In this document: piece by piece, positions 34,046-45,019 of the stretch
How positions within the stretch are numbered: position 1 is the first letter of the stretch
Layout of the letters: the number at the start of each line of letters is the position of its first letter
From: Diadophis punctatus similis
Lineage: Eukaryota; Chordata; Lepidosauria; Squamata; Dipsadidae
NCBI GenBank assembly: GCA_023053685.1
Contig: JALIGW010000003.1
Location: 136,769,126-136,833,125 of the forward strand
Reading direction: 5' to 3'
DNA: 64,000 nucleotides
Made by a program: the position numbers and the translations under genes
The notes under the pieces: model-generated
The model's input: the letters and a program-made list of their open reading frames with translations, nothing else
Told to the model about the DNA's origin: nothing
Databases searched by the model: none

Positions 34046-34580
34046 CCGTGGTGGCGAACCTATGGCACGCGTGCCAGAGGTGGCACACGGAGCCATAGAA
34101 GCCGGCACGCGAGGGTTCCCACCGGCAAACCGGAAGTGCGAAAAAACGCACTTCCGGTTTGCCGGTGTGCTGTTTTTTGCACTCCGGAGGGTTCAGGGAA
34201 GCTCCCTGAAGCTCCGGAATGCAAAAAACTACAAAATGGACAAACCGGAAGTGTACTTTTCCGCACTTCCGGTTTGTCTGTTTTGTAGTTTTTTGCATTC
34301 CGGAGCTTCAGGGAGCTTCCCTGAACCCTCCGGAGTGCAAAAAACAGCATACTGGCAAACCGGAAGTGCGTTTTTTCACACTTCCGGTTTGCCGGTTTCG
34401 TCGTTCCAGGCTCCGGTAAGCCTTTGTGCGGGGGTGGGGGGGTGTGCGCATGCGCAGGGGGCAGCATGGGGGGTGTTGTGCACATGCGTGGGGGGGAGGG
34501 AATGGGTGTGGGCACGCGAGCGCGTGCGAGCGCGCCCCCCCCTTTTTGGCACGCAAGCCGAAAAAGGTTCGCCACCACTG
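34046..34580. mobile_element. hAT element, TGGCGAACC family (535 bp)
   Basis: CCGTGGTGGCGAACCTATGG and AGGTTCGCCACCACTG are the termini, with perfect target duplication GTATATAA at 34038-34045 and 34581-34588. The interior is a large palindrome (about 34120-34385) of CACTTCCGGTTTGCCGG-type arms, plus an NRF1-type 12-mer TGCGCATGCGCA at 34445-34456. It lies at the 5' edge of an L1 fragment. Confidence 0.93.
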
Positions 34581-34588
34581 GTATATAA

Positions 34589-35462
34589 TATAAGAGAAAC
34601 TAAATGGGCAGCGGTGGCCTACAAAGAAAACATTTACAAAATGTTCTATAGATGGCATCTACCCCCAGCGAGATTGGCCAAAATGTTTCCAAATTTATCC
34701 CCCAAATGTTGGAGATGCAATTACAAATGTGGAACATACTATCACATGTGGTGGACGTGCCCATCCACAAGGAAGTACTGGTGTAAAATTTGGAGATGGC
34801 TGGAAGAAATCACAGAGCAAAAAATAGATTTGAAACCAGAATTGTTCTTATTAGGAATACTGGACTCGAAAATGGATAAGAAACTTCAATACATTATACT
34901 GCATATACTTACCGCAGCTAGAATGACATTCGCACAAAATTGGAAACAAAGTAACATACCCTCAGACGAAGCAGTAATTAGGAAAGAATGCGCTGAAATG
35001 GACAAAATGACCACGGAGTTAATAAACAGAGATAATTCGGACTACTATGAAGTATGGAATAAAATGTACAATTGGCTCAAAAATAGAAATCGATATAGTA
35101 ATTGATGAAACTTGCATTGGAGTTATTAAATAATATCAAACTTAGAGATGGAAATATAAATGTATATAAACCGTAGATATGAATAACTAGTATTTTTAGA
35201 ATTGTTAAAATATATATCATTACAACGTTACTATATTATACTGCTATTGAGTAGTAATGGACAGGAAGGTAATATAGAATAGAGAAGTATAAAAGCAAAC
35301 TATGTATGCTGATACGGAAAGCTGTAAAATGATTCTAAATGGTATGTATTGTTTTGTTATGTTATGTTATGTTTTCTTTTCTTTTTCTGTATTTGTGGTT
35401 GTTTTTTATGTTGTTTTTAAAGCAAAAACTGTTTAATAAAAACTAAAAAAATTTTTTAAAAA
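34589..35462 (+). mobile_element. L1 LINE ORF2 end with intact C-terminal frame
   Basis: Open from the hAT boundary to a TGA at 35103-35105: KMFYRWHLPPARLAKMFPNL, PKCWRCNYKCGTYYHMWWTC, then a helical C-terminus ending NRYSN. The 3' region ends TTTAATAAAAACTAAAAAAA. The reading frame is unbroken over about 170 codons, unlike other LINE fragments here, so this is one of the younger insertions. 5' truncated. Confidence 0.92.
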
Positions 35463-35471
35463 GAGAGAAAC

Positions 35472-35817
35472 TACTGTATTTTTTGGAGTATACCTTTTAC
35501 CTCCCTAAAAGTGGCTGAAAATTTGGATGCGTCTTATACTCTGAATGTAGCTTTTTCAGAGCTTTTTTTCCAGCCCTAACCAGGTGCTAATGATCTTCCC
35601 AGCTCTTACTGGCTTGCAGGCTCTTTCATTGTTACTCTCTCCGAAGAAGGTTTTTTAAAGTCCTAACCAGGGGATAAAATAATGTGCTGAAGCTGACCAG
35701 ACTAAGGATGTTAGCCAGATGAATACCTGGTAGGTAGATTTTTTCCCATATTTTCCTCCCCCAAAACTAAGGTGCATCTTATACTCCAGTGCATCTTATA
35801 CTCTGAAAAATACGGTA
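35472..35817. mobile_element. TA-target MITE, single-core form
   Basis: TACTGTATTTTTTGGAGTAT at the left, CTCTGAAAAATACGGTA at the right, flanked by TA. Same family as 16904-17536 but with one copy of the core unit. Confidence 0.85.
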
Positions 35818-35944
35818 AATGTTTCATGCAATATGTGCATGTCAAATAACATGTCTTTCCCGGAGGACAAATTTTCAGCTGAAGCTTTTATTCACTTGTT
35901 TTTGAAAACGCTTCAGGGCTTCTGAATTTGTGGGCTCCATAGTT

Positions 35945-36345
35945 CTCCCTGACCTTGGTTGTTTTCTTGGAGATGTTTCATTACCAAGCTAGGTAACATC
36001 ATCAATGCTAGAAGGGAGTGGGGTTTGCTCTCATATTATATACTAATGGCTTGCCCTGTCAATGTTGGTGGGAGTGGTCTTGGCGGTTCCTAAGCTGTTA
36101 TTTACTGTTAGCTTGTTTATCTGAGTTGATAGTTCCATGATTGGGAACTGTTGTTCACTTCTTGATTGTTGGTCTAGTGTTAACCTTGATATTAATCTCT
36201 GCTCATCTGGATGCTGATTGCTGGTGATGGGGAGTTTTGGTCTTTTTGTTTCCTTTTTGGCATTTTGATTGTCTCTTTTGAACAGCATGTAGATGCTGTT
36301 TATCTCTATGTACCTGTTGATGACCAATTTGTCGGAGTTCCAAAA
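35945..36345 (-). mobile_element. Penelope-like element 3' end, colinear
   Basis: The minus strand reads LRQIGHQQVHRDKQHLHAVQ, then KCQKGNKKTKTP, followed by non-coding sequence ending with the ATTACCAAGCTAGGTAACATC block on the + strand. It is the uninterrupted reference for the rearranged copy at 8655-9590. Confidence 0.75.
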
Positions 36346-36349
36346 GTGC

Positions 36350-36930
36350 CAAAATAGCTTGGAAAACCTCCCATGCATAAAAAGTATAACCTACAAAGAA
36401 ATTGAAGTTCAAAGCAATGCATAATTTGGAATGCAATGTTTCTTTTTGAGTTTAAAAGAGAGCAAAAGTAGGGAACTGATTGCTAACAAATCGAAACATG
36501 TCTACAGCAAGGTAATTTAATTGTTCTGCAGCTGCCCCTTAAATGTGTCTTTCATCAATGTTTTCCCCCTGATCTCATCATACAGTAGATGCAGCAGTAG
36601 AAAGACAGGGGTTCCTTTGGCCATGTTTTTTCTCCCCACCCCCACCCCCAACTTTCCACAAAGGGATTTCAGTTTTTTAATGCTGTATCAAAGAATTGTT
36701 TGCCTAATGTTTTAAATATAAAACACATTGGTGCCCAAATTCGTTGAACTTCAGAAAAATAGATACAGTGAACTCTTGTTCCCAGACATGTGGTTATGTG
36801 TAATTAATCAGAGGGTTAAATTGCTTTTTAGAAAACAGAAGCATCATAGCTTCGAGCTAAAGATCGCTTGACGCTTACTAGTATATGTATGTCCATATAA
36901 TTGATGACTAACAAAACTAAACTGCTTCAA
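36350..36930. other. Unassigned non-coding DNA
   Basis: Nothing recognised. Confidence 0.5.
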
Positions 36931-36936
36931 TACATT

Positions 36937-37320
36937 GAATGCCATCACTCTGCTAAACAACTAATTCCCACAACACTGTCAAATTATTTACTAAGACTGT
37001 ATTACTATTATTCTTCTCATCCTTCCTAGTACCGATCTCTTCCCACTTATTACTATAACCATGTTGCTTGTATCTTTACAATTTATATTGTTTTATTTGT
37101 TTCCTAGTACGATTTGATTGCTTACTAGTAACCTATGACTATCACTAAGTGTTGTCTCTTATGATTCTTGACGAATGTATTTTGTATTTCTTTATGTACA
37201 CTGAGAGCATATGCACCAAAGACAAATTCCTTGTGTGTCCAATCACACTTGGCCAATAAAGAATTCTATTCTATTCTATTCTATTCTATTCTATTCTATT
37301 CTATTCTATTCTATTCTACC
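36937..37320 (+). mobile_element. CR1/L3/Rex-like LINE 3' region with (ATTCT)n tail
   Basis: AATGCCATCACTCTGCTAAAC onward repeats 5042-5364 almost base for base and ends GGCCAATAAAGAATTCTATT plus about 11 ATTCT units. Confidence 0.92.
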
Positions 37321-37394
37321 TTGTGGTCGCTCTCTTATATCTATTGGCTTGCATTAGGTTTGGAAAGAGAAGCTAACACAAAATTTCTTTCTTT

Positions 37395-37520
37395 TTTTTG
37401 GTTTTTTTTATGTTTATTATTTTTTTTAAGAAATTTTTTATTGAAAAAGTTTTATGCGTACAGAGTACAAACCTTTTTTTTTTGTTATAGCTATGAAAAG
37501 GACTGTATAACCATGAAGGT
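37395..37520 (-). mobile_element. L1 3' end fragment
   Basis: The minus strand has GGTTTGTACTCTGTACGCAT then AAAACTTTTTCAATAAAAA, matching the L1 3' end at 32785-32825. Confidence 0.6.
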
Positions 37521-37789
37521 AACTCTCTGCTAAATGAAAAAAAAAATCAAATGAAAACAACCCCCCAAAATACATTCCTATCTAACGCCTCCATGAACTC
37601 ATTCAGCGAAGAGGAACCTACTAACCATCCTCAGAGTGACTTTTGTATTATTCAACTGTTTTTACTGTTAGGATATCACACACACACCCCAACATTCGCT
37701 CAGAATCTGTCCTTCTGTAACTTAAAATCATTATTCCACATCTAGCCCACATTCTGAGACAATAGAGATGTACTCTTGTCCTTCCTCTT

Positions 37790-38545
37790 TTTATATCCTT
37801 TTAGATATTTGGAAGGTGCTATTCATTGCTCTCTCTTCAAGGCTAAACATTTCCCAGTTATGTGATTGAGTTTTTAAGCACTTGATTATACACATGGCTC
37901 TGCTCTGCAGGTGTCCCAATTTCTGTGAATTTTTAAAGAATATTACCCAGAACTGGACAAAATGCTTGAAGTGGGATGTGACCAAATGCAGAAAAAAAAA
38001 TGACTTCCTATGATTTAGTAATGCTCATTCTGTTGTGGCAATCTAAAATTACATTTCTCTTTTCTGCAACTTCAAAAATTGATTAGAACTTGATAACTCA
38101 TATTCATTTTTACCACTACCATTGCCACCCTGTTCTAATATACTTTTCATGTGTATCAACCAGGTATCCTCCATCATATACCTCTGGATTTGATTTAATA
38201 TTTTTTAGGTGAAGAAGTTTACCGTTTCCCCCCTGTTAGATCTGTTTCTACTATTTTAGCCCACTTCTCTAACTTATCCAGATTATCTTGCCTGAAGAAT
38301 ACTGGGTCCAGGATAGGACCTTGACGTACCCCATTCAATATTTCACTCCAGTTTGATGAAGCACCACTGTAAGCAATTATTTGGGTACAATTTTCAAATC
38401 AACACGGTTTTCAAACCAGCTATATGACTCATTCCACACCTACCTACCTTGCTAATAGGAATATCATGAGGTGTATTTGCTGAATAGGTTGCTGAAATCA
38501 AGATAAATTAAGCCTAAAGCATTCCTCCAATCTACTAAGGAGAAA
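37790..38545 (-). mobile_element. Ancient CR1-like LINE fragment
   Basis: The minus strand near 38490-38540 reads RNALGLIYLDFSN, a decayed form of the reverse transcriptase motif VYLDFSKAF. Text such as ACTGGGTCCAGGATAGGACC is typical of old reversed CR1 copies. Frames are heavily broken. Confidence 0.55.
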
Positions 38546-38549
38546 TCAA

Positions 38550-39138
38550 CATAAATGCAGTCTCTCTTTTGTTGTCTTTGTGAGAACTTTGGGGACAGGG
38601 TGGAAAGGGACGTATGTAATTAGTGGGGACAAACTGATGTTGAAGAACTGGACCCTTGAATCCTGGCTGTGATACACTCTCCACATTCATTTGTTATTAT
38701 TTAAGCATATTTTTCAGTCTCAGGAATTCTGTAATACATCATCGAATCTTTTTGCAATTCCTTTGAATGGGGTAGTATTTAGTATTTAGTAATTTAAAAA
38801 TAATTTATTGTTGAATCATTCTAATTTATCTTAGCTTTAGTTATATTTTCATGTGTTGCTTAGCAAATCATTTATTAGTCATTAATATTTTTGTTTGTGT
38901 ATTGTTTTGTATATTGCATATTGTTTTGTTATATATTAGCATTATTATTGTGTTGTTATTATTTTATGCTATAGGTTTTTTCCATTTAAATTCCCTTTAA
39001 AGATACTACCTGTACACAAGAGGGAATGTATAGATGGCATTGATTTTGTCAGGTATAAGTTATACATGCCTATAGAAATAGAAAAAGCCTGAGATGCTTT
39101 CTATATGCAGTATGTTATATGCAATATATATCTTGTTC
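38550..39138. other. Unassigned AT-rich DNA
   Basis: Nothing recognised. Confidence 0.5.
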
Positions 39139-39676
39139 AATTCAATTCAATTTATTACAGTCATAGACCAGAGACTAGAGCAAATAAAAACACTCAGTAA
39201 ATATACAATTAAAAGTTATAAAATAAAATAATAAATATCAGATAAAATCTATGATAAAATCCAGTCTGTCAATTACACATGGTCTACACTACTAAAATTA
39301 CAGTCCATAAGCTGTGAGGCCTATAGTCAGTTTAATACTAAAAGGGAAAGGAATAAGCAGGGTTTGCCACATTTGTTGTATAAATTAGCTATGGTGGATT
39401 AGACACTTAAAGGTTAGCCACAGTTGGTATATATATCACTATGGTGAGGAAAGGCACATATTTGCGATGAATCCCCACTACTGCTGCACAGAATCTGGCC
39501 ACCTGTGCTGTAGTTATGGCCCGTTCATCCTTAAGCAGCCACTGAAGATAAGTAGTGTCGGAATGGCCAGGATACCTTGCAATTATTGGCAGAATATGTT
39601 TTTTCCTAATCTCTGTATAAAAGGAGCATCTAAGGAGCATGTGTCTCACAGTCTCCACCTCTCCTGAGCCGCAAGG
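39139..39676 (-). mobile_element. LINE C-terminal end, clade uncertain
   Basis: The minus strand encodes LYPCGSGEVETVRHMLLRCS, then FYTEIRKKHILPIIARYPG and VARFCAAVVGIHRKY. The C-X-C...H...C block is the zinc-binding motif near the end of several non-LTR reverse transcriptases (I, R1 or Vingi-like). The 3' region lies at 39139-39410 with (TTCAA)n at its end. The element at 39677-40572 cuts it, and it seems to resume to about 40630. Confidence 0.65.
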
Positions 39677-40572
39677 GTAAAGTGACCAGATTTTATTTTC
39701 TTCAAGCGGGACACCATTGACGGGGGTGGGTTTCTCCATTTGAGTTTTGCCCTCTGCGCATGCGCAGAATGCTGCGCATGCGCAGAGGGCAAAACAGCAA
39801 ATGTCGGCGTCCAGGTGAGGTGGGGGGAGGGGGGGAGGGGGGACGTGGGAGGCCACTGTACGTCCTACCTACCCGGGACTTTTCCCGGTAGCTTCAGTCG
39901 CGTTCCTTGCTAATAGCGTCCAGAGCAGAGCAGCCCCTCCCAGAAGATCGCGAGACGTTATCTTTTGGAAGAGGCTGCTCTGCTCTGGGCGCCAATTAGC
40001 AAGGAACGTGACTGAAGCTACCGGGAAAAGTCCCAGGTAGGACGCGCGCCCCGTCCCGTCCGCCAGTCCTGCCCCGCCCCCCCCAACCCCCAGCGCGAGA
40101 CACACGTCCTACCTGGGACTTTTCCCGGTAGCTTCAGTCGCGTTCCTTGCTAATTAGCGCCCAGAGCAGAGCAGCCCCTCCCAGAAGATAATGTCTCGCG
40201 ATCTTCTGGGAGGGGCTGCTCTGCTCTGGACGCTATTAGCAAGGAACGCGACTGGAGCTGCTACCGGGAAAAGTCTCAGGTAGGACGCGCGCCCCACCCT
40301 GCCCCGCCCCTTTTGCCGCGGCACACTTAGCATGGCCTCATGGGACAAGTGCAAAGTGGCGCTCCCCCCCCCAGGGTTCGCTCTGCCCCGCCCCGCGCCA
40401 CCCTGTGAATAGAGGGGACTGAATCGGAAGCCTGTCGCTCGGGCGCGCGTCTGGCTGGAGGAAGAAGCGGGGGCTCAAAAATCGGGACTTTTTAAGAGGG
40501 CGGACGGGACGCGGGACAAAGCATTAAAAAGCGGGTCTGTCCCGCCAAAATTGGGACGTCTGGTCACCTTAC
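39677..40572. mobile_element. GC-rich DNA transposon with two long palindromes
   Basis: GTAAAGTGACCAGA and TCTGGTCACCTTAC are the inverted ends; flanks GCAAGG and GCAAAGG suggest a target duplication within the LINE. Two palindromes of 182 and 181 bases (39862-40043, 40106-40286) make up much of it. Two perfect NRF1-type 12-mers lie at 39755 and 39773. No transposase. hAT membership is likely but not shown. Confidence 0.75.
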
Positions 40573-40632
40573 GCAAAGGCAAAGTCTTTCCGTAAATGGT
40601 ATTCTTTTATACTTGCATAAATTGTTCTAAAA

Positions 40633-40775
40633 CAGGGGTCCATTACCCCTGGTCTGTGAATTGGCACCGGTCCATGGAATGCCAGAAACTGGGCTGCACA
40701 AACAAGCGAAGCGGGATGCAGACAGTAAGCCCCTTCCGGTCCGAGGAAAAACCTCTATTCACGGAACTGGTTCTC
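40633..40775. mobile_element. hAT MITE fragment, GGTCCCCAACC family
   Basis: CAGGGGTCCATTACCCCTGG and CCAGAAACTGGGCTGCACAA match the element at 14195-14383. The right terminus is lost. Confidence 0.7.
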
Positions 40776-40779
40776 AGAT

Positions 40780-41265
40780 ACATAATTCTGTTGTTTTATC
40801 TTTCTTCCAGACTTTTTGGGATGAAGGATGAGTGTGGAGGATTATAAGATAGAAAAGCTTACACTGTTACTATTTTATATAGGCCCCAATGCAGTACCAA
40901 GGTATGAAGTCTATTAATAAAACCTTGATGGCACATAATCAATTGATTGCTTGATAAAGAGTGGCAAAGGACTTGTCTTTACAATAGCAATATGAAGTCA
41001 TCTTTTATGATAAGGGAACCTGGCCCATAGCATCACTGGATGAAATCCTAAATGTAGGATTGTGTGAATAAAATCTATCTCCCCTACATGGCTTCTGAGT
41101 CTCATGTTGGTTTTTACATGCTGTGGGGCTGAATATGCATTGCCCAGAAAATGCCTGTCTTTTCTTGCTTTCCCCCCATTCTACCAACACATTTAAAACT
41201 ACAGATAATGAATATAGAAGATAGAGGAGTTAGGAAGGGAAGATTTTACTAATTCCTATTTTAAT
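40780..41265. other. Unassigned non-coding DNA
   Basis: Nothing recognised. Confidence 0.5.
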
Positions 41266-41273
41266 ATCTTTGC

Positions 41274-41351
41274 CAGGGGTGGGCTCCTACCGGTGCGGAC
41301 CAGTACTGCACACTGGTAGCGGCCCGCTGGTGACGTAATTTTTATCCCCTG
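41274..41351. mobile_element. 78-bp hAT MITE, CAGGGGTGGGTTC family
   Basis: CAGGGGTGGGCTCCTACCGG at the left; the right end is TTATCCCCTG. Flanks ATCTTTGC (41266-41273) and ATCTTTGA (41352-41359) match at 7 of 8. It keeps the left end only and has lost nearly all the interior. Confidence 0.8.
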
Positions 41352-41471
41352 ATCTTTGAGTAAATGGCATATTCTGCTGGTACAGTATACTGTACAAAGA
41401 GCTAACCTTGAAAAAACTTTGTGTACAGCAGCAGTTACAAAAACATGTTTTAACTTAAGAAACAAAGAAAA

Positions 41472-42114
41472 TGTCCTGACCCAGCCTTAGCAGAAGCAAG
41501 AAACAGACTCCTTGTCATGAAAAACCCTCTTTATTTACTTCTTATGAATTAATTGCATTCACCCACCGAAAAGTCCAGGCATAGTCCTTCAAGGAGTTAA
41601 CTGCAGTAACAGACCTTATCAATTCCTTGCAATAATTGCAAGGCCGTGAGCTCCCAGCTGAAAGGCTGCAAATTAAGTTCTGGCAAGCAATCTTTGTGGC
41701 ATGAAACACAATGAGTAAAATCTTCAGAAATACGAACTGTTGTCTCCTACGACAACCATTCCCTTTTCCTTCTATTTATTTCCCAGCCAGGGAGGGGCCA
41801 TTCAGCGTCCACGTGTGCTTTGCTTCCCGAGTCGAGTTCTTGTCCTCCATTGTTCACCTCTCCTAACTGCTCCGCGCATACGTGCATCTGGAACAGGCCC
41901 CAGCTGTTCTTCCTCCTCACTCATATCAGCCTCCAAAGGCAGCTGCCTCTCCGGTGGCTGGGAAATGTCAGACGGCCCTGGTTCTATCTCCGCGTCTGAT
42001 GCAGAGCATCCATCAGAACCTTCCCCAGACTCCACAACTGGCCCAAGTTCCTCCCCAACCTCCTCATCATCCGAGTCTGATGCCAGCTCTGCTGGTAGCT
42101 GGCGGGCCATAACA
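41472..42114 (-). mobile_element. Solo LTR with 5' reading frame (643 bp)
   Basis: TGTCCTGACCC to GGGCCATAACA, with the perfect 5-base duplication GAAAA at 41467-41471 and 42115-42119. On the minus strand it starts TGTTATGGCCCGCCAG, so an ATG lies four bases into the LTR and opens a ~100-codon acidic frame: MARQLPAELASDSDDEEVGE, later GPSDISQPPERQ, ending in basic residues. AATAAA lies near the 3' end. No internal genes adjoin. Confidence 0.88.
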
Positions 42115-42279
42115 GAAAAAAAATTAAACACTCAAACTCTGTCTTCCTTTCATGGATATAAGAAGGAGGGAATGGGAAACATAGTTAGGATTTCAAGATT
42201 GATGTTAGCTGTTTGACGTAGACTAAGTCAGAAAACAGACTTTATAAGAATTCTGGACATCAACTTTATTGTTATAGAT

Positions 42280-42350
42280 CAGTGTTTCTCAACATTAACA
42301 ATTTTAAGAAGTATGAACTTCAACTCCTAGAATTCCCACAGCCAACATGA
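42280..42350 (+). mobile_element. hAT fragment, TTTCTCAA family
   Basis: CAGTGTTTCTCAACATTAAC and GAACTTCAACTCCTAGAATT match the left half of the elements at 28155 and 58439. Confidence 0.65.
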
Positions 42351-42553
42351 TATAGGCTACAAGAACAGAGCCTTGAAAGTCTCACTATATTTTCTCTTCC
42401 CTCTCTGGGAAAAAAATTACTAGTATTAATTACTGTTAATTAGTACATCCTGTCAGATTCTGATGGAATATCCCATCAGAAAGGATAAAAGTGAACCTCA
42501 AATTGTGTTACCTAAGCCAAGTCAGTAAAGTGATGCACCAAAATAGCATGGTC

Positions 42554-42791
42554 AAAATAGCAATAGCAATAGCACTTAGACTTATATACCGCTTCATAGT
42601 GCTTTACAGCCCTCTCTAAGCAGTTTACAGAGTCAGCCTATTGCCCCCAACAATCTGGGTCCTCATTTTACCCACCTCGGAAGGATGGAAGGCTGAGACA
42701 ACCTTGAGCCTGGTGAGATTTGAACAGCTGAACTGCTGAACTAGCAGTCAGCCTGCAGTGCTGCATTTAACCACTGCGCTACCTCGGCTCT
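42554..42791 (-). mobile_element. tRNA-derived SINE, full length
   Basis: Complete from the tail (AATAGCAATAGC on this strand) through TGAGATTTGAACAGC (complement of a box B-like GTTCAAATCTC) to GCGCTACCTCGGCTC (box A region). Confidence 0.88.
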
Positions 42792-42794
42792 ATC

Positions 42795-43393
42795 AGATAT
42801 TTCGCTTTCTCCATTCTTTTTCTTCTTTTTTTGCAAAGTACCACCTAGATGATTATAGACTTTCACTGTTGACTGAATGAACCACCGCCATTATTCTTTT
42901 ATGCATATTTGCCTATGCTGATATTATTTATTATCTCTTCTTTTAAACATCTGAGTTTATTAATATTACACTGGCCATTTAGGCTATCAAAATTAAGTTA
43001 GTCTTGTATCCATATTTGCAAGAGAAAATTGAATTAAGATATCCTCTTCTCAGGAAGTAGCACTAACGACATCTAATTATGAAATCTAATTAGAATTTCA
43101 TGCCTTCTTAATAAGGAACACAGTTCAGGTATCTTCAGAGAGAGTTTGTTATTGAGAATAATTGTATTATTTGTTACATATGAATGTATCAAACACCTTA
43201 CAAAATTCAATGATGTAACAAAGCAAAGGAGATTATAGAAAAGTATATTCAAAAGTCACCCTTAATTCTCCCGACCTCTAATTGAGTTGAATTCTCCTGA
43301 ACTTGAGCTGAATTTTAGAAATATGAACAGAGAATCATCACACTTATTTTTTCAATCTAAAACAGGACAGTCACGAGAGATGGATTGCAGAGT
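42795..43393. other. Unassigned non-coding DNA
   Basis: Nothing recognised. Confidence 0.5.
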
Positions 43394-43408
43394 TCCTATG
43401 ACATCTCA

Positions 43409-43647
43409 CACCATCATCATCTTCTTTTAACGACCCCATAATCCCTTGCGGGGTGGAGTCTGGGCAACTGAATGGAGCTAGCAGAGTGTTTACTGGCTGA
43501 ATGTCCTTCCTGTCGACAATGCGGAGTTTTGTTCAGCAGATATATTCTCATTGTGCTCAGAGAGAGAAATATCTGCCTCTACCAAGGATTGAACTCACAG
43601 CCTCCTGATTGTGAGGTGAGAGCTCCATCTCTAGGCCACCGCACCAC
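43409..43647 (-). mobile_element. tRNA-derived SINE, second family
   Basis: A 15-base duplication TCCTATGACATCTCA flanks it at 43394-43408 and 43648-43662. The minus strand begins GGTGCGGTGGCCTAGAG (box A-like), has GAGTTCAATCC (box B-like) and ends in a (GAT)n tail. The long perfect duplication indicates a recent LINE-driven insertion. Confidence 0.88.
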
Positions 43648-43664
43648 TCCTATGACATCTCATA

Positions 43665-44110
43665 TGGTTCTAAAAATTTAAATTTAAATAGAAACTTTGG
43701 ATGCTGGGTCCAAAAGCTGAAGGTGGTGGGAAAGAATAGAATCCTGTCCTGTAGAGCTCCACAAAAGAAGCCATGACGCCAAGGATTAATTTTCCTATAT
43801 TTTAAAAAACTGACCTGAAAATAGGACCAGAACCATTGACATAACCTAATTTTAAACCCAGAGAGTCAGCACATTAGTGTAATCACGGAAAGCCTGTTTA
43901 TGGATCAGCCGTCATAATGTCCCAGCAGCTTGTCTGTCAGAACCAGCCCAAACCCCTACTAAAATAATCCATATAATTAACATTATCCCTAAAATCCTGA
44001 ATTATCAGTTTGCGTACAGTTGGAGGCAAATGTTAAGTGCTTTGTACTCTAGCTACTTTATAAAATAGCATGAATTAAGATCTGCTGGTTTTTTTTTTCT
44101 GAAATATTTT
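43665..44110. other. Unassigned non-coding DNA
   Basis: Nothing recognised. Confidence 0.5.
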
Positions 44111-44158
44111 TTATTTATATATTTATATATATTTATATATATTTATATATATATATAT

Positions 44159-44237
<79 letters not shown>

Positions 44238-44240
44238 CTG

Positions 44241-44328
<88 letters not shown>

Positions 44329-44351
44329 ATCTATATCTATATCTATATCTA

Positions 44352-44382
<31 letters not shown>

Positions 44383-44431
44383 ATCTATATCTATATCTAT
44401 CTATATCTATCTATATCTATATCTATATCTA

Positions 44432-44511
<80 letters not shown>

Positions 44512-44513
44512 AA
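44111..44513 (+). repeat. Compound (TATC)n/(TC)n/(TA)n microsatellite
   Basis: About 400 bases: ATTTAT units, about 20 TATC tetramers, about 30 TC, about 11 TA, then mixed CTATAT and more than 25 TATC. TATC is the complement of GATA. Confidence 0.97.
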
Positions 44514-44645
44514 CAAATATGCAGTAACATATAAACAAATATATTATCTTCCATTATGGTATCAATTATATAACCGTCAAAGAGGAGGGGAAATTTACCC
44601 ATCTGTTTTTCTTTCTCATATACACCATATTTCATCCAATTTTTA

Positions 44646-45015
44646 CAATGACAGTCCATCTCTTTCTGTCTCTTTCCTTCTCCTTCCCTCCCTTCCCTTC
44701 TCCCCTCCGCTTCCCTCTCCTTCCCTCTTTCCTTCTCCTCTCCTCCCCTCCACTTCCCTCTCTCCTTCTCCTCTCCCCTCTCTCCTTCCCTCTCCTTTCC
44801 TCTCCTCCCTTTTCCTCTCCTGCTCTCCCTTCTCTTCTCCCTTCTCCTACTCCTCTCCTTCCATCCACTTCACTCTCTTCTTCTCCTCTCCCCTCTTTCC
44901 TTCCCTCCTTCTCCTTCCCTCTCCTGCCTTTTCCTCTCCTCCTCTCCCTTCTCCTCTTTCTTCCCCTATTCCTCCCCTCCCCTCCACTTCCCTCTTTCCT
45001 TTCCCCTCTCTCTAA
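44646..45015 (+). repeat. Polypyrimidine low-complexity tract
   Basis: Roughly 370 bases almost entirely C and T, irregular (CTTCC)/(CTCC) units. The 184-codon and 136-codon frames across it are compositional. Confidence 0.95.
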
Positions 45016-45019
45016 GATC

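Noticed and set aside
39720..40560. CpG-rich island as a gene promoter
   Set aside because: The GC richness belongs to a transposon with inverted ends inserted in a LINE; no exon follows on either strand.
41740..42216. 158-codon serine/proline-rich plus-strand frame
   Set aside because: Antisense shadow of the acidic LTR frame; it crosses the LTR border into unrelated sequence.
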